Shown one piece after another: positions 1 through 5,333 of a stretch of DNA of 7,801 nt. The position numbers and the translations under genes were made by a program. The stretch is from NCBI GenBank assembly GCA_001787035.1, contig MFUY01000030.1, positions 44,492 to 52,292 of the forward strand, in the 5' to 3' direction. Under the pieces are notes generated by a model, which made no database searches, was not told the origin of the DNA, and saw only the letters and a list, made by a program, of their open reading frames with translations. The number at the start of each line of letters is the position of its first letter. Position 1 is the first letter of the stretch. This DNA is from Candidatus Nomurabacteria bacterium RIFCSPLOWO2_01_FULL_41_12 (GTDB taxonomy: Bacteria > Patescibacteriota > Minisyncoccia > Phycocordibacterales > UBA9973).

Positions 1-969
1 ATCTTGATTGAAGATATTTTAAAAGAGCAGGATTTCGTAAAAAATGCGCAAGTAGATTTAAAAAGAGAAACCGTTAAGATCGAAACAGATACTGATATAA
101 ATCCAGAAGAACTGGCTCAACTACTGACAAATAAAGTAAAATCAAACGGCTACACTCTTTCAGTCAATAAATCAGTCGTTAGACAAGACCTAACGACTGC
201 ACAAAACGGTGTAATTTGGCAAGCTCTGCCGATTGGCCTCTTGTTTTTAGCGCTATTTTTCATATTGCAGAAGTCGGGTATTTTAAATATCGGCATCGGC
301 GGGCAAATTACTCCGATTGCCAGCTTTTTTATCGGGCTAATTGCTTCAGTTTCCACTTGCCTAGCTATCGTCGGCGGGCTGGTGCTTTCTCTTTCGGCTA
401 AAATTTCACAAGATAATATTAGCGATACCAAAACTTTTATACTTTTCCATGCCGGCCGGCTTGTGAGTTTCGCTCTTTTGGGCGGGCTATTAGGAGCGCT
501 TGGGGGCGCGATCGGCATCAATTTCACCTTGACCGCAATCCTGGGGCTAATCGCTTCTTTGGTGATGTTGTTGCTCGGGCTAAACTTGATCGGAGTCTTC
601 GCGAAAAGCAAAATTACCCTACACCCGGGCATCTTCAACTTTTTCAGAAAAATAGAACACAAAACTTTAACCCCTCTCATCGTCGGTTTTGGCACTTTTT
701 TCCTGCCCTGCGGTTTTACCCAATCAATGCAAGTGGCTGCGCTTTCTAGCGGATCTTTTTTCTCTGGCCTTCTGATCATGGTTGCTTTTGCTCTCGGCAC
801 TTTACCAATGCTTGCCTTATTATCCTTTGGCTCAGCATCTTTTGCGCACGGAAGACATGCCTCACTTTTTTTCAAGTCTGCCGGAGTCGTCGTGCTGGGG
901 CTGGGAATTTTTGCGTTTTTAGCCGGACTAGCAGGACTGAGAATCATTAATCCGTTATTCAGTATATAA
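1..969 (+). CDS. HMA-domain / DsbD-like (DsbD_2, TauE-SafE-like) membrane protein, 5' partial
   Basis: The reading frame is open to the left edge, so the start and the metal-binding CxxC of the first domain lie outside the window. Counting from the codon at base 4, residues 1-53 look like the second half of a heavy-metal-associated (HMA) ferredoxin-like fold. About seven membrane segments follow (roughly 72-90, 104-130, 146-170, 173-199, 223-246, 252-275, 288-311). Two conserved-looking membrane motifs each carry one cysteine: STCLAIVGGLVLSL (C119) and FLPCGFTQSMQ (C236). This arrangement recalls the cysteine pair of the DsbD/CcdA transmembrane domain, and FHAGRLVSFALLGG is also typical of the DsbD_2/UreH-like family. 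A role in moving reducing equivalents or copper across the membrane is inferred. The cupredoxin gene 53 bases downstream on the same strand supports a metal or redox role. The family is fairly sure; the substrate is not known. Confidence 0.8.
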   Translation: MLIEDILKEQDFVKNAQVDLKRETVKIETDTDINPEELAQLLTNKVKSNGYTLSVNKSVVRQDLTTAQNGVIWQALPIGLLFLALFFILQKSGILNIGIGGQITPIASFFIGLIASVSTCLAIVGGLVLSLSAKISQDNISDTKTFILFHAGRLVSFALLGGLLGALGGAIGINFTLTAILGLIASLVMLLLGLNLIGVFAKSKITLHPGIFNFFRKIEHKTLTPLIVGFGTFFLPCGFTQSMQVAALSSGSFFSGLLIMVAFALGTLPMLALLSFGSASFAHGRHASLFFKSAGVVVLGLGIFAFLAGLAGLRIINPLFSI

Positions 970-978
970 TTAAAATAG

Positions 979-1007
979 CGTCACGCTTTGATCGAACTTG
1001 CGCGACG
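979..1007 (+). other. imperfect intergenic hairpin, possible weak terminator
   Basis: CGTCACGC (979-986) can pair with GCGCGACG (1000-1007) across a 13-base loop, giving eight positions with one A-C mismatch. It lies between the DsbD-like gene and the cupredoxin gene. Only TGATTTG follows, not a real T-run, so rho-independent termination is doubtful. It may be a chance structure, an attenuator or an eroded palindromic repeat. Confidence 0.25.
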
Positions 1008-1022
1008 TGATTTGCAAAATCA

Positions 1023-1403
1023 ATGAATAAAACTGCTTTAATTATTATTACTCTAGGCTTGGCATTTGCCCTTGGTTTTATATTTTTGGGTGGGTCCGAT
1101 ACTCAATCATCTGTGCAAAATGTGGAAATAAAAAACGGCGTGCAGTATGTCACTATTGATGCTAAGGGCGGATATTCTCCCCGCAAGACAACAGCTAAAG
1201 CCGGAGTACCCACAAAACTAATAGTGAACACCAAGGATACTTATGATTGCTCGGCTGCGCTTGTAATCAAATCCCTAAATTACCAAAAGATTCTGCCGCA
1301 AAATGGCGAGACAGAGATAGACCTCGGCGTCAAAAAAGCGGGAGAGACTCTGCAGGGCCTCTGCAGCATGGGTATGTATAACTTTAAGATTAAGTTTGAG
1401 TAA
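1023..1403 (+). CDS. membrane-anchored cupredoxin-like protein
   Basis: The protein has 126 residues. Residues 4-23 form one hydrophobic segment that should act as an uncleaved signal anchor, placing the rest outside the cytoplasmic membrane. Residues about 35-126 fit a small cupredoxin-like beta-sandwich (EfeO-type/Cupredoxin_1). The features that point there are YSPRKTTAKAGVPTKLIV, a lone Cys at 76 (TYDCSAAL) and the C-terminal GLCSMGMYNF with C114, M116 and M118. C-x-M-G-M is a recurrent soft-metal-binding end in this group; no histidine occurs anywhere in the protein, so a classical blue-copper site is unlikely and Cu(I) binding through Cys/Met is inferred. The ATG at 1023 fits the anchor well, and no Shine-Dalgarno is visible. 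The upstream HMA/DsbD-like gene suggests shared work in copper or thiol-redox handling. Confidence 0.78.
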   Translation: MNKTALIIITLGLAFALGFIFLGGSDTQSSVQNVEIKNGVQYVTIDAKGGYSPRKTTAKAGVPTKLIVNTKDTYDCSAALVIKSLNYQKILPQNGETEIDLGVKKAGETLQGLCSMGMYNFKIKFE

Positions 1404-1443
1404 TTTTTCTGGCGAGGTTTTGGTATGCGGCTAGAACTATTTC

Positions 1444-1977
1444 CTAAACAAAATGAACTTTTTTATAGCGCAAACTTGCTAATATGCGAGTTATGATTCT
1501 GATAACTATAAATATAATTATAATTATTAAAGGCTGTATCGAAAACAATAACGTCACAGCAATCAAAATTCCGGTAATAATTGCTTCAAATATATTAAAA
1601 CGCATCCAGGTATCTAAAAATAGTTTATCAATACCTGTCGATTTATATTCTTTTTCCGAACTCCAAAGCCAGAAGTAGTCTAAAATTTTAAAAACAATAA
1701 AAACGGTTAAGAAGTATATAATCGTCAGTTGAGTAGAGTATATGTATAGGAAAAAAGTAAACATAATACCCAGATCAAGAAAAACATCAATTTCACGTTT
1801 AGGTGGAAATTTCTTCAGTGAAGGAGAATAGTCAATCCAGTTATCAACAATATCAAGGTAGACAAAAATAAAAGCCACATATTGCCATGTGGAGTCTAGT
1901 ACAAGCCACCACTGAAAACCAAGACCAAGAACAATTCCAATCATAACGTCAATAAACTTTAAACTGAAGTTTTTCAT
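1444..1977 (-). CDS. polytopic membrane protein of unknown function
   Basis: I do not recognise a functional family. The protein has 177 residues and about five or six predicted membrane segments (roughly 8-24, 31-45, 66-82, 84-103, 126-145, 148-168). Hydrophilic stretches between them include DNWIDYSPSLKKFPPKREID (46-65), which is the most motif-like part, and a WSSEKEYKSTGIDKLFLDTW loop (104-123). The end is basic (SLRYKKVHFV), suggesting a cytoplasmic C-terminus. The gene is strikingly AT-rich, with isoleucine runs such as LIIIIIFIVIRII, unlike the GC-richer DsbD-like gene to its left. It converges on the cupredoxin gene with 40 bases between them and no terminator seen. It begins 35 bases after tRNA-Ser on the same strand, so it could be read from the tRNA promoter as well as from a -10 box of its own. 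The coding call is supported by the sustained membrane pattern and a good start. Confidence 0.7.
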   Translation of the reverse strand: MKNFSLKFIDVMIGIVLGLGFQWWLVLDSTWQYVAFIFVYLDIVDNWIDYSPSLKKFPPKREIDVFLDLGIMFTFFLYIYSTQLTIIYFLTVFIVFKILDYFWLWSSEKEYKSTGIDKLFLDTWMRFNIFEAIITGILIAVTLLFSIQPLIIIIIFIVIRIITRILASLRYKKVHFV

Positions 1978-1985
1978 ATATATTT

Positions 1986-1991
1986 ATTATA
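1986..1991 (-). promoter_or_regulatory. -10 box (TATAAT) close to a start codon
   Basis: Reading the minus strand, a perfect TATAAT ends eight bases before the ATG of the membrane protein (ATG at 1977-1975). Transcription starting about seven bases after the box would give an mRNA with almost no leader. No good -35 is visible: TTGGGA lies 14 bases upstream, which is too close. The surrounding DNA is AT-rich, so a chance match is possible. Confidence 0.4.
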
Positions 1992-2012
1992 TCAAATTTA
2001 TATTTTCCCAAC

Positions 2013-2097
2013 TGGCGGAGGGCAGAGGAGTCGAACCTCTAAGGGATTGCTCCCGATAGTTTTCAAGACTATTGCCATACCATTAGGCGAGCCCTCC
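2013..2097 (-). tRNA. tRNA-Ser(UGA), CCA encoded
   Basis: On the minus strand the acceptor GGAGGGC (2097-2091) pairs perfectly with GCCCTCC (2023-2017), followed by discriminator G and an encoded CCA (2015-2013). The D-arm is GCC/GGC with GG in the loop. The anticodon stem ATAGT/ACTAT encloses loop CTTGAAA, giving anticodon TGA (2065-2063), which reads UCA serine codons. A class II variable arm (GGGA-GCAA-TCCC) and a perfect T-arm (AGAGG-TTCGACT-CCTCT) confirm a serine tRNA. It is the only one of the three tRNAs here with an encoded CCA. Confidence 0.97.
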
Positions 2098-2106
2098 ATT
2101 CACCTA

Positions 2107-2135
2107 ACATTACTTCTTTTTGGCCCATTTTTCAA
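2107..2135 (-). promoter_or_regulatory. sigma70-like promoter for tRNA-Ser
   Basis: On the minus strand, TTGAAA (2135-2130) and TAATGT (2112-2107) are separated by exactly 17 bases. The expected transcription start lies only a few bases before the mature 5' end of tRNA-Ser at 2097. Spacing and position fit well, although both boxes depart from consensus. It may also serve the membrane protein gene downstream. Confidence 0.55.
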
Positions 2136-2161
2136 GCTCAAATTATTTACTTTTTTTGTGT

Positions 2162-2167
2162 TATATT
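2162..2167 (+). promoter_or_regulatory. -10-like box upstream of ruvX
   Basis: TATATT (with overlapping TATTAT at 2164-2169) ends eight bases before the ruvX ATG at 2176, the spacing expected for a leaderless transcript. There is no clear -35. The 78 bases between tRNA-Ser and ruvX would thus hold two divergent promoters. Confidence 0.4.
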
Positions 2168-2175
2168 ATCTCCAT

Positions 2176-2616
2176 ATGAAAATTCTTGGCATTGATTATG
2201 GAACAAAAAGAATCGGAGTAGCAATTTCGGATGAGAACAATCGTTTGGCTTTTCCGAAAGAGATCGTGCCCAGCGACATAAATACTTTTAAAACACTCGG
2301 TGAGGTTATAGAAAGGGAAAAGATAATGGAAATCGTTGTGGGGGAGTCGGTGGATTTCTCTGGAAAATTAAACGCATTGTCAGCCCGGATTGATGTTTTT
2401 ATTTTAGAACTCAAAGAGAAATTTAAGTTGCCGGTTCATAAGCAAAAAGAATTTTTAACGTCGGTAGAAGCGCGGAGGCCTAAAGACGGTAAAGCTGAAT
2501 TGAGCCGTTCGCAGGCGCACAGTAAGGTAAAAGCCATAAAAAGAGGCCGGGTAGATGCAAAAGCGGCAGCATTTATATTACAAAGATATTTAGATAGATT
2601 AAATGGTAAACAATAG
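2176..2616 (+). CDS. ruvX: RuvX/YqgF-family putative Holliday junction resolvase / rRNA-processing nuclease
   Basis: The protein has 146 residues, about the usual length for the family. It has an RNase H-like fold and begins with MKILGIDYGTKRIGVAISDE, which carries the first catalytic aspartate (D7) and the GxR-IGVA signature. VVGESVDFSG (54-63) replaces the common GLPxxxDG. KEFLTSVEAR (91-100) corresponds to the usual DERLTTVEA: the acidic E92 is kept, but its neighbours D and R are K91 and F93. D127 in RVDAKAAAFILQRYL is the last acidic residue, so the catalytic triad seems complete. Family members are proposed to act on Holliday junctions or in 16S rRNA 5'-end maturation. The frame stays open upstream to a possible start at 2047, but that would run through tRNA-Ser on the other strand, and homology starts at the ATG at 2176. 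A -10 box eight bases upstream suggests a leaderless mRNA. Confidence 0.9.
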   Translation: MKILGIDYGTKRIGVAISDENNRLAFPKEIVPSDINTFKTLGEVIEREKIMEIVVGESVDFSGKLNALSARIDVFILELKEKFKLPVHKQKEFLTSVEARRPKDGKAELSRSQAHSKVKAIKRGRVDAKAAAFILQRYLDRLNGKQ

Positions 2617-2636
2617 CGGTGTCGGAGTATATATCG

Positions 2637-2642
2637 TATAAT
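2637..2642 (+). promoter_or_regulatory. -10 box (TATAAT) for the pilM cluster
   Basis: A perfect TATAAT ends six bases before the ATG at 2649. A start site seven or so bases after the box falls on the ATG, which favours that codon over the in-frame GTG at 2619, because the GTG would lie upstream of the box. No convincing -35 is visible. Confidence 0.5.
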
Positions 2643-2648
2643 ATCTGT

Positions 2649-3743
2649 ATGTCCAGTCTTTCATTTAATAAGTTTTTCTTCCGATTTTTTCCTGTGCCCA
2701 AATTCCTCTCAACACCCTCTTTTGGTTTGGATATTTCCGACGAATCACTGAAATTCATAGAACTCATCAATACCAGAGATGGCATCCGGGTCGGTCGTCA
2801 TGGTGAGCGCAATATTCCGCAGGGTATTATTGAATCAGGCAAAATCAAAGACCCGAAGCGGATGGAGGAAATTTTATCACTGCTTAAAAGAGAAGAAGGG
2901 CTGAAATTCGTTCGCGCTTCCTTGCCGGAAGCGCAAGTTTATCTCTTTAAGCTTCGACTGGAGAAAACAGGACTGGTCAATGTCAGGGAAAGCATAGAGT
3001 TTTCCCTGGAAGAGCATATACCAATTTCGGCGCAAGATACAATTTTTGATTATGAACTGCTCTCCGAAGACACGCAAAGCTTAGATCTTCAAGTGGCGGC
3101 GATACCAAAGAATGTAATTGAGAACTATCTCGCTATCTTTAGAGATACCCAGATATCTGTTGTCTCGCTCGAACTCGAAGCCCAAGCAATTTTCAAAGCA
3201 GTTATTAAAAAGGGTGATCTAGAGACTTACATGATTGTGGATTTTGGAGAAAAGCGCACAGGTATTTTTATCATATCTCACGGCGTTGTGATGTTTACCT
3301 CTACTCTTGACGTGGGGGGAGTGATGCTGACAGAAATGATTGCAAAAAATTTCAAGGTAAGCTTTGCAGAAGCGGAAAAAATGAAGAAAAAATACGGTCT
3401 CCAGCGCAATACTGAAAACAAAGAAATATTCTCAGTGCTTCTAAACAGTGTTTCTATTTTGCGCGATGAACTAGTCAAGCATTTTTTATATTGGCATACG
3501 CATAAAGACGAAACAGGCAAGAATAATCCGCCGATTAAAAAGATAATTCTTTGCGGAGGCGACTCTAATTTGACAGGCCTTGCCGATTATTTTTCCGTCA
3601 GCATGAAGACTAAGGTGGAAATGGCCAATGTTTGGGTTAATATAGTAGACACGGAGACCTATATTCCAGAGATAGACTTCAAGCAGGCGCTTTCTTTTGC
3701 GGCTGCATTGGGGCTCGCTTTGGGAAATTTTGACAACGATTAA
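2649..3743 (+). CDS. pilM: PilM-like type IV pilus assembly ATPase (actin-like)
   Basis: From the ATG at 2649 the protein has 364 residues, normal for PilM. It is a cytoplasmic actin-fold protein that binds the N-terminus of PilN and links the inner-membrane PilN/PilO platform to the pilus motor. Seen here: the first phosphate-binding region FGLDISDESLKFIEL (25-39), the second YMIVDFGEKRTGIFI (194-208) with the DVGGVMLTE helix start (221-229), and the adenosine-binding IILCGGDSNLTGLADYF (299-315). MANVWVNI (325-332) matches the conserved segment after it. An in-frame GTG at 2619 would add ten residues, but it precedes the -10 box, so I chose 2649. The short hydrophobic, basic start (FNKFFFRFFPVPKFL) is an unusual extension before the actin fold and may touch the membrane. 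It is followed three bases later by pilN, consistent with an operon. Confidence 0.87.
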   Translation: MSSLSFNKFFFRFFPVPKFLSTPSFGLDISDESLKFIELINTRDGIRVGRHGERNIPQGIIESGKIKDPKRMEEILSLLKREEGLKFVRASLPEAQVYLFKLRLEKTGLVNVRESIEFSLEEHIPISAQDTIFDYELLSEDTQSLDLQVAAIPKNVIENYLAIFRDTQISVVSLELEAQAIFKAVIKKGDLETYMIVDFGEKRTGIFIISHGVVMFTSTLDVGGVMLTEMIAKNFKVSFAEAEKMKKKYGLQRNTENKEIFSVLLNSVSILRDELVKHFLYWHTHKDETGKNNPPIKKIILCGGDSNLTGLADYFSVSMKTKVEMANVWVNIVDTETYIPEIDFKQALSFAAALGLALGNFDND

Positions 3744-3746
3744 TTT

Positions 3747-4289
3747 ATGATTAATTTAATTCCACAAGAAGAAAAGAAAGAAATGATTACCGGTTTTTAT
3801 TATAAGCTTGTAGTTTTGTTTTTGATGACGGCAAGCGTCTCTGTTCTTGTCTTTTTTGTCGCTATTCTACCGTCTTACTTTCTTTCTGCTACTAAGATAA
3901 ATATTATCAATGAAAAACTAGAAACACAAAAGCAGGAATTGGTGCCTTTGCCCGACCAAGAGACTCTCCTGGTGACAAAAGACCTTGATAACAAACTTAA
4001 TATGATTGAAAATGCGGAAAATGACAGGTTTATCGTTTCTCAAAAAGTGATCAATGCCATTATTTCAAAGAAAATGCAAAATATCAGAATTACTGATATT
4101 TCTTATGGAAATGATCCGCTTAAGGGGAGGACTACAAGCATCGAAGGGGAAGCGCCTTCTCGGGAAGTCCTGCTTTCATTCCGTTTAGCTCTGGAAGAGA
4201 GCAGTTTATTTAAACAAGTTGACCTGCCAATTTCAAATTTTATCAAAGGGTCCAATATCCGATTTTATTTAAATTTAATTCTCCAATAA
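3747..4289 (+). CDS. pilN: PilN-like type IV pilus inner-membrane platform protein
   Basis: The protein has 180 residues. MINLIPQEEK at the start is the short cytoplasmic motif by which PilN proteins (INLLP type) dock into PilM. One membrane segment follows at about 19-43, then a short helical or coiled-coil part (about 50-95) and a periplasm-side ferredoxin-like region to the end (MQNIRITDISYG, then IEGEAPSREVLLSFRLALEE). The order TM, coil, ferredoxin-like fold is that of PilN/GspL-C. Its position directly after pilM and one base before the pilO-like gene supports the call, and PilN and PilO form a heterodimer. Sequence identity with model PilN proteins looks low, so the name rests on the INLIP start, the topology and gene order. 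Confidence 0.75.
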   Translation: MINLIPQEEKKEMITGFYYKLVVLFLMTASVSVLVFFVAILPSYFLSATKINIINEKLETQKQELVPLPDQETLLVTKDLDNKLNMIENAENDRFIVSQKVINAIISKKMQNIRITDISYGNDPLKGRTTSIEGEAPSREVLLSFRLALEESSLFKQVDLPISNFIKGSNIRFYLNLILQ

Positions 4290-4290
4290 C

Positions 4291-4830
4291 ATGCAAAGTA
4301 GCTTTTCCAAAATACCGTTATTTCTTTCCATAATATTTTTCCTGTTTTTCTGCGCTATTTTTTTGTATTTTTTCGGGGCAATCAGTAATCATAACAAGGA
4401 GTCGCAATTAAAGGAATTAGAATGGCGGGCAGAAACGAGCAGGCGCGAAGAGATAAAGGCACTCGATCTTTCAATTAAAAGGCTAGAAGGAGAGAGAGTG
4501 CAATTGGAAACTCATTTTGCCAAGAGTTCTGACGTTGTTCCATTTTTAGATACGATTGAAGAGTTGGCGCCTCAAGTCGGCGCTGAAGCGGGAGTTTCCT
4601 CTGTTGATATTTCTGAGGACCGCTTAAGCCTCTTGGTTGGGCTGAAAGCGTCGGGAACCTTTGAAAGCCTTTATAAATTTTTAACACTTTTAGAAAATTC
4701 CCCATATGAACTTGAGTTTCTTTCTATGGATATCCGAAAAGGAGACATTTCGAATGTCCCTGATCAAGGTCAAACAAGTTCAAAATGGGGCGCGACTTTT
4801 AAAATAAAACTTTTGAGCTTTATTGAGTAA
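4291..4830 (+). CDS. pilO: PilO-like type IV pilus inner-membrane platform protein
   Basis: The protein has 179 residues with a short cytoplasmic start, a membrane segment at about 8-30, and a charged heptad-rich coiled coil at about 33-76 (rich in E, K, L and R). The C-terminal ferredoxin-like region contains VPFLDTIEELAPQVG and the beta-alpha-beta element LVGLKASGTFESLYKFLTLL (114-133), which is typical of PilO. Its role is to pair with PilN and carry the connection from PilM toward the outer part of the machine; in a CPR cell without a canonical outer membrane the complex would end in the wall space (inference). ATG 4291 lies one base after the pilN stop, so the two are likely translationally coupled. 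Twelve bases separate it from the next gene. Confidence 0.75.
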   Translation: MQSSFSKIPLFLSIIFFLFFCAIFLYFFGAISNHNKESQLKELEWRAETSRREEIKALDLSIKRLEGERVQLETHFAKSSDVVPFLDTIEELAPQVGAEAGVSSVDISEDRLSLLVGLKASGTFESLYKFLTLLENSPYELEFLSMDIRKGDISNVPDQGQTSSKWGATFKIKLLSFIE

Positions 4831-4842
4831 ATTAAAAAAACT

Positions 4843-5145
4843 ATGATAAAATTTTTCAAAAAAGAAAAGAGTTTTAAAAAAAAGAGCTTATCGCTCAATC
4901 TGAATCTTTACTGGAAATTGGCAATTTATTTCGTGTTCGCGATGATTCTACTTTCGGGTTTTTATGGTTTCTATCTTTTTACGCAAATAAATAAAGAATC
5001 AATAATAACTTTAAGTGGCGGTGGGCAAATAGGAACAGCCAGAAAAGAAAAAATAGAAAAAGTGCTGGAATATTTTTCCTTGAGAAAAAAGAAATCAATT
5101 GAAATAATAAATTTTCCTTCGCCTGTCGTTGACCCATCTTTATAA
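4843..5145 (+). CDS. small single-pass membrane protein of the pil cluster
   Basis: I do not recognise a named family. The protein has 100 residues: a very basic cytoplasmic start (MIKFFKKEKSFKKKSLSL), one membrane segment at about 24-47, a glycine-rich LSGGGQIG (57-64), a charged helix (66-86), and a proline-containing tail SPVVDPSL. Basic start and topology give an N-in, C-out orientation. It follows pilO by twelve bases, where Gram-negative pil operons carry pilP, but it has no lipobox cysteine and is too short for PilP. A pilus-platform accessory role is inferred from position only. The last codons overlap the -35 element of the tRNA-Val promoter. Confidence 0.65.
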   Translation: MIKFFKKEKSFKKKSLSLNLNLYWKLAIYFVFAMILLSGFYGFYLFTQINKESIITLSGGGQIGTARKEKIEKVLEYFSLRKKKSIEIINFPSPVVDPSL

Positions 5146-5157
5146 AAATGGTAATTT
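5129..5157 (+). promoter_or_regulatory. sigma70-like promoter for the tRNA-Val/tRNA-Arg/pseudouridine synthase unit
   Basis: TTGACC (5129-5134) and TAATTT (5152-5157) are 17 bases apart, with the predicted start near 5164, ten bases before mature tRNA-Val. The -35 lies inside the last codons of the preceding gene. No other promoter is evident between here and 6125, so the two tRNAs, the pseudouridine synthase and possibly the zinc-ribbon gene may form one transcript. Confidence 0.6.
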
Positions 5158-5173
5158 AAATTAATGCTTTCAT

Positions 5174-5246
5174 GCGCGCTTAGCTCAGTTGGTAGAGCAC
5201 TCGATTTACACTCGAGGTGTCGGGGGTTCGAGTCCCTCAGCGCGCA
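5174..5246 (+). tRNA. tRNA-Val(UAC), CCA not encoded
   Basis: Acceptor GCGCGCT (5174-5180) pairs with AGCGCGC (5239-5245), followed by discriminator A. The D-arm is GCTC/GAGC with AGTTGGTA in the loop. Anticodon stem CTCGA/TCGAG encloses TTTACAC, with anticodon TAC at 5207-5209. The T-arm is GGGGG-TTCGAGT-CCCTC with one G-T pair. CTTG follows the discriminator, so CCA must be added after transcription. Fourteen bases separate it from tRNA-Arg. Confidence 0.97.
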
Positions 5247-5260
5247 CTTGCGTCCATTTT

Positions 5261-5332
5261 GCTCCCGTAGTTTAATGGATAAAACGAGGCTCTTCTAAGG
5301 CCTTGATGGAGGTCCGATTCCTCCCGGGAGCA
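5261..5332 (+). tRNA. tRNA-Arg(UCU), CCA not encoded, abuts the next start codon
   Basis: Acceptor GCTCCCG (5261-5267) pairs perfectly with CGGGAGC (5325-5331); discriminator A is at 5332. The D-stem is the weak GTTT/AAAC. Anticodon stem AGGCT/GGCCT (one T-G pair) encloses CTTCTAA, giving anticodon TCT (5294-5296), which reads AGA. The T-stem GGAGG/CCTCC is perfect, but the loop reads TCCGATT, so position 55 is C instead of the near-universal T. The next gene starts at 5334, only one base after the mature 3' end. Confidence 0.94.
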
Positions 5333-5333
5333 C

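Noticed and set aside
150..947. Long open frame (265 codons) on the minus strand
   Set aside because: It is antisense to the DsbD-like gene, has no recognisable domain and a proline/lysine/serine-rich composition that mirrors the membrane codons on the other strand.
2047..2175. N-terminal extension of RuvX by 43 residues
   Set aside because: It would be encoded through tRNA-Ser and its promoter, and the family begins at MKILGIDYGT, encoded from 2176.
2619..2648. GTG start adding ten residues to PilM
   Set aside because: It lies upstream of the TATAAT at 2637-2642, has no Shine-Dalgarno and adds nothing family-like; the ATG at 2649 fits better.
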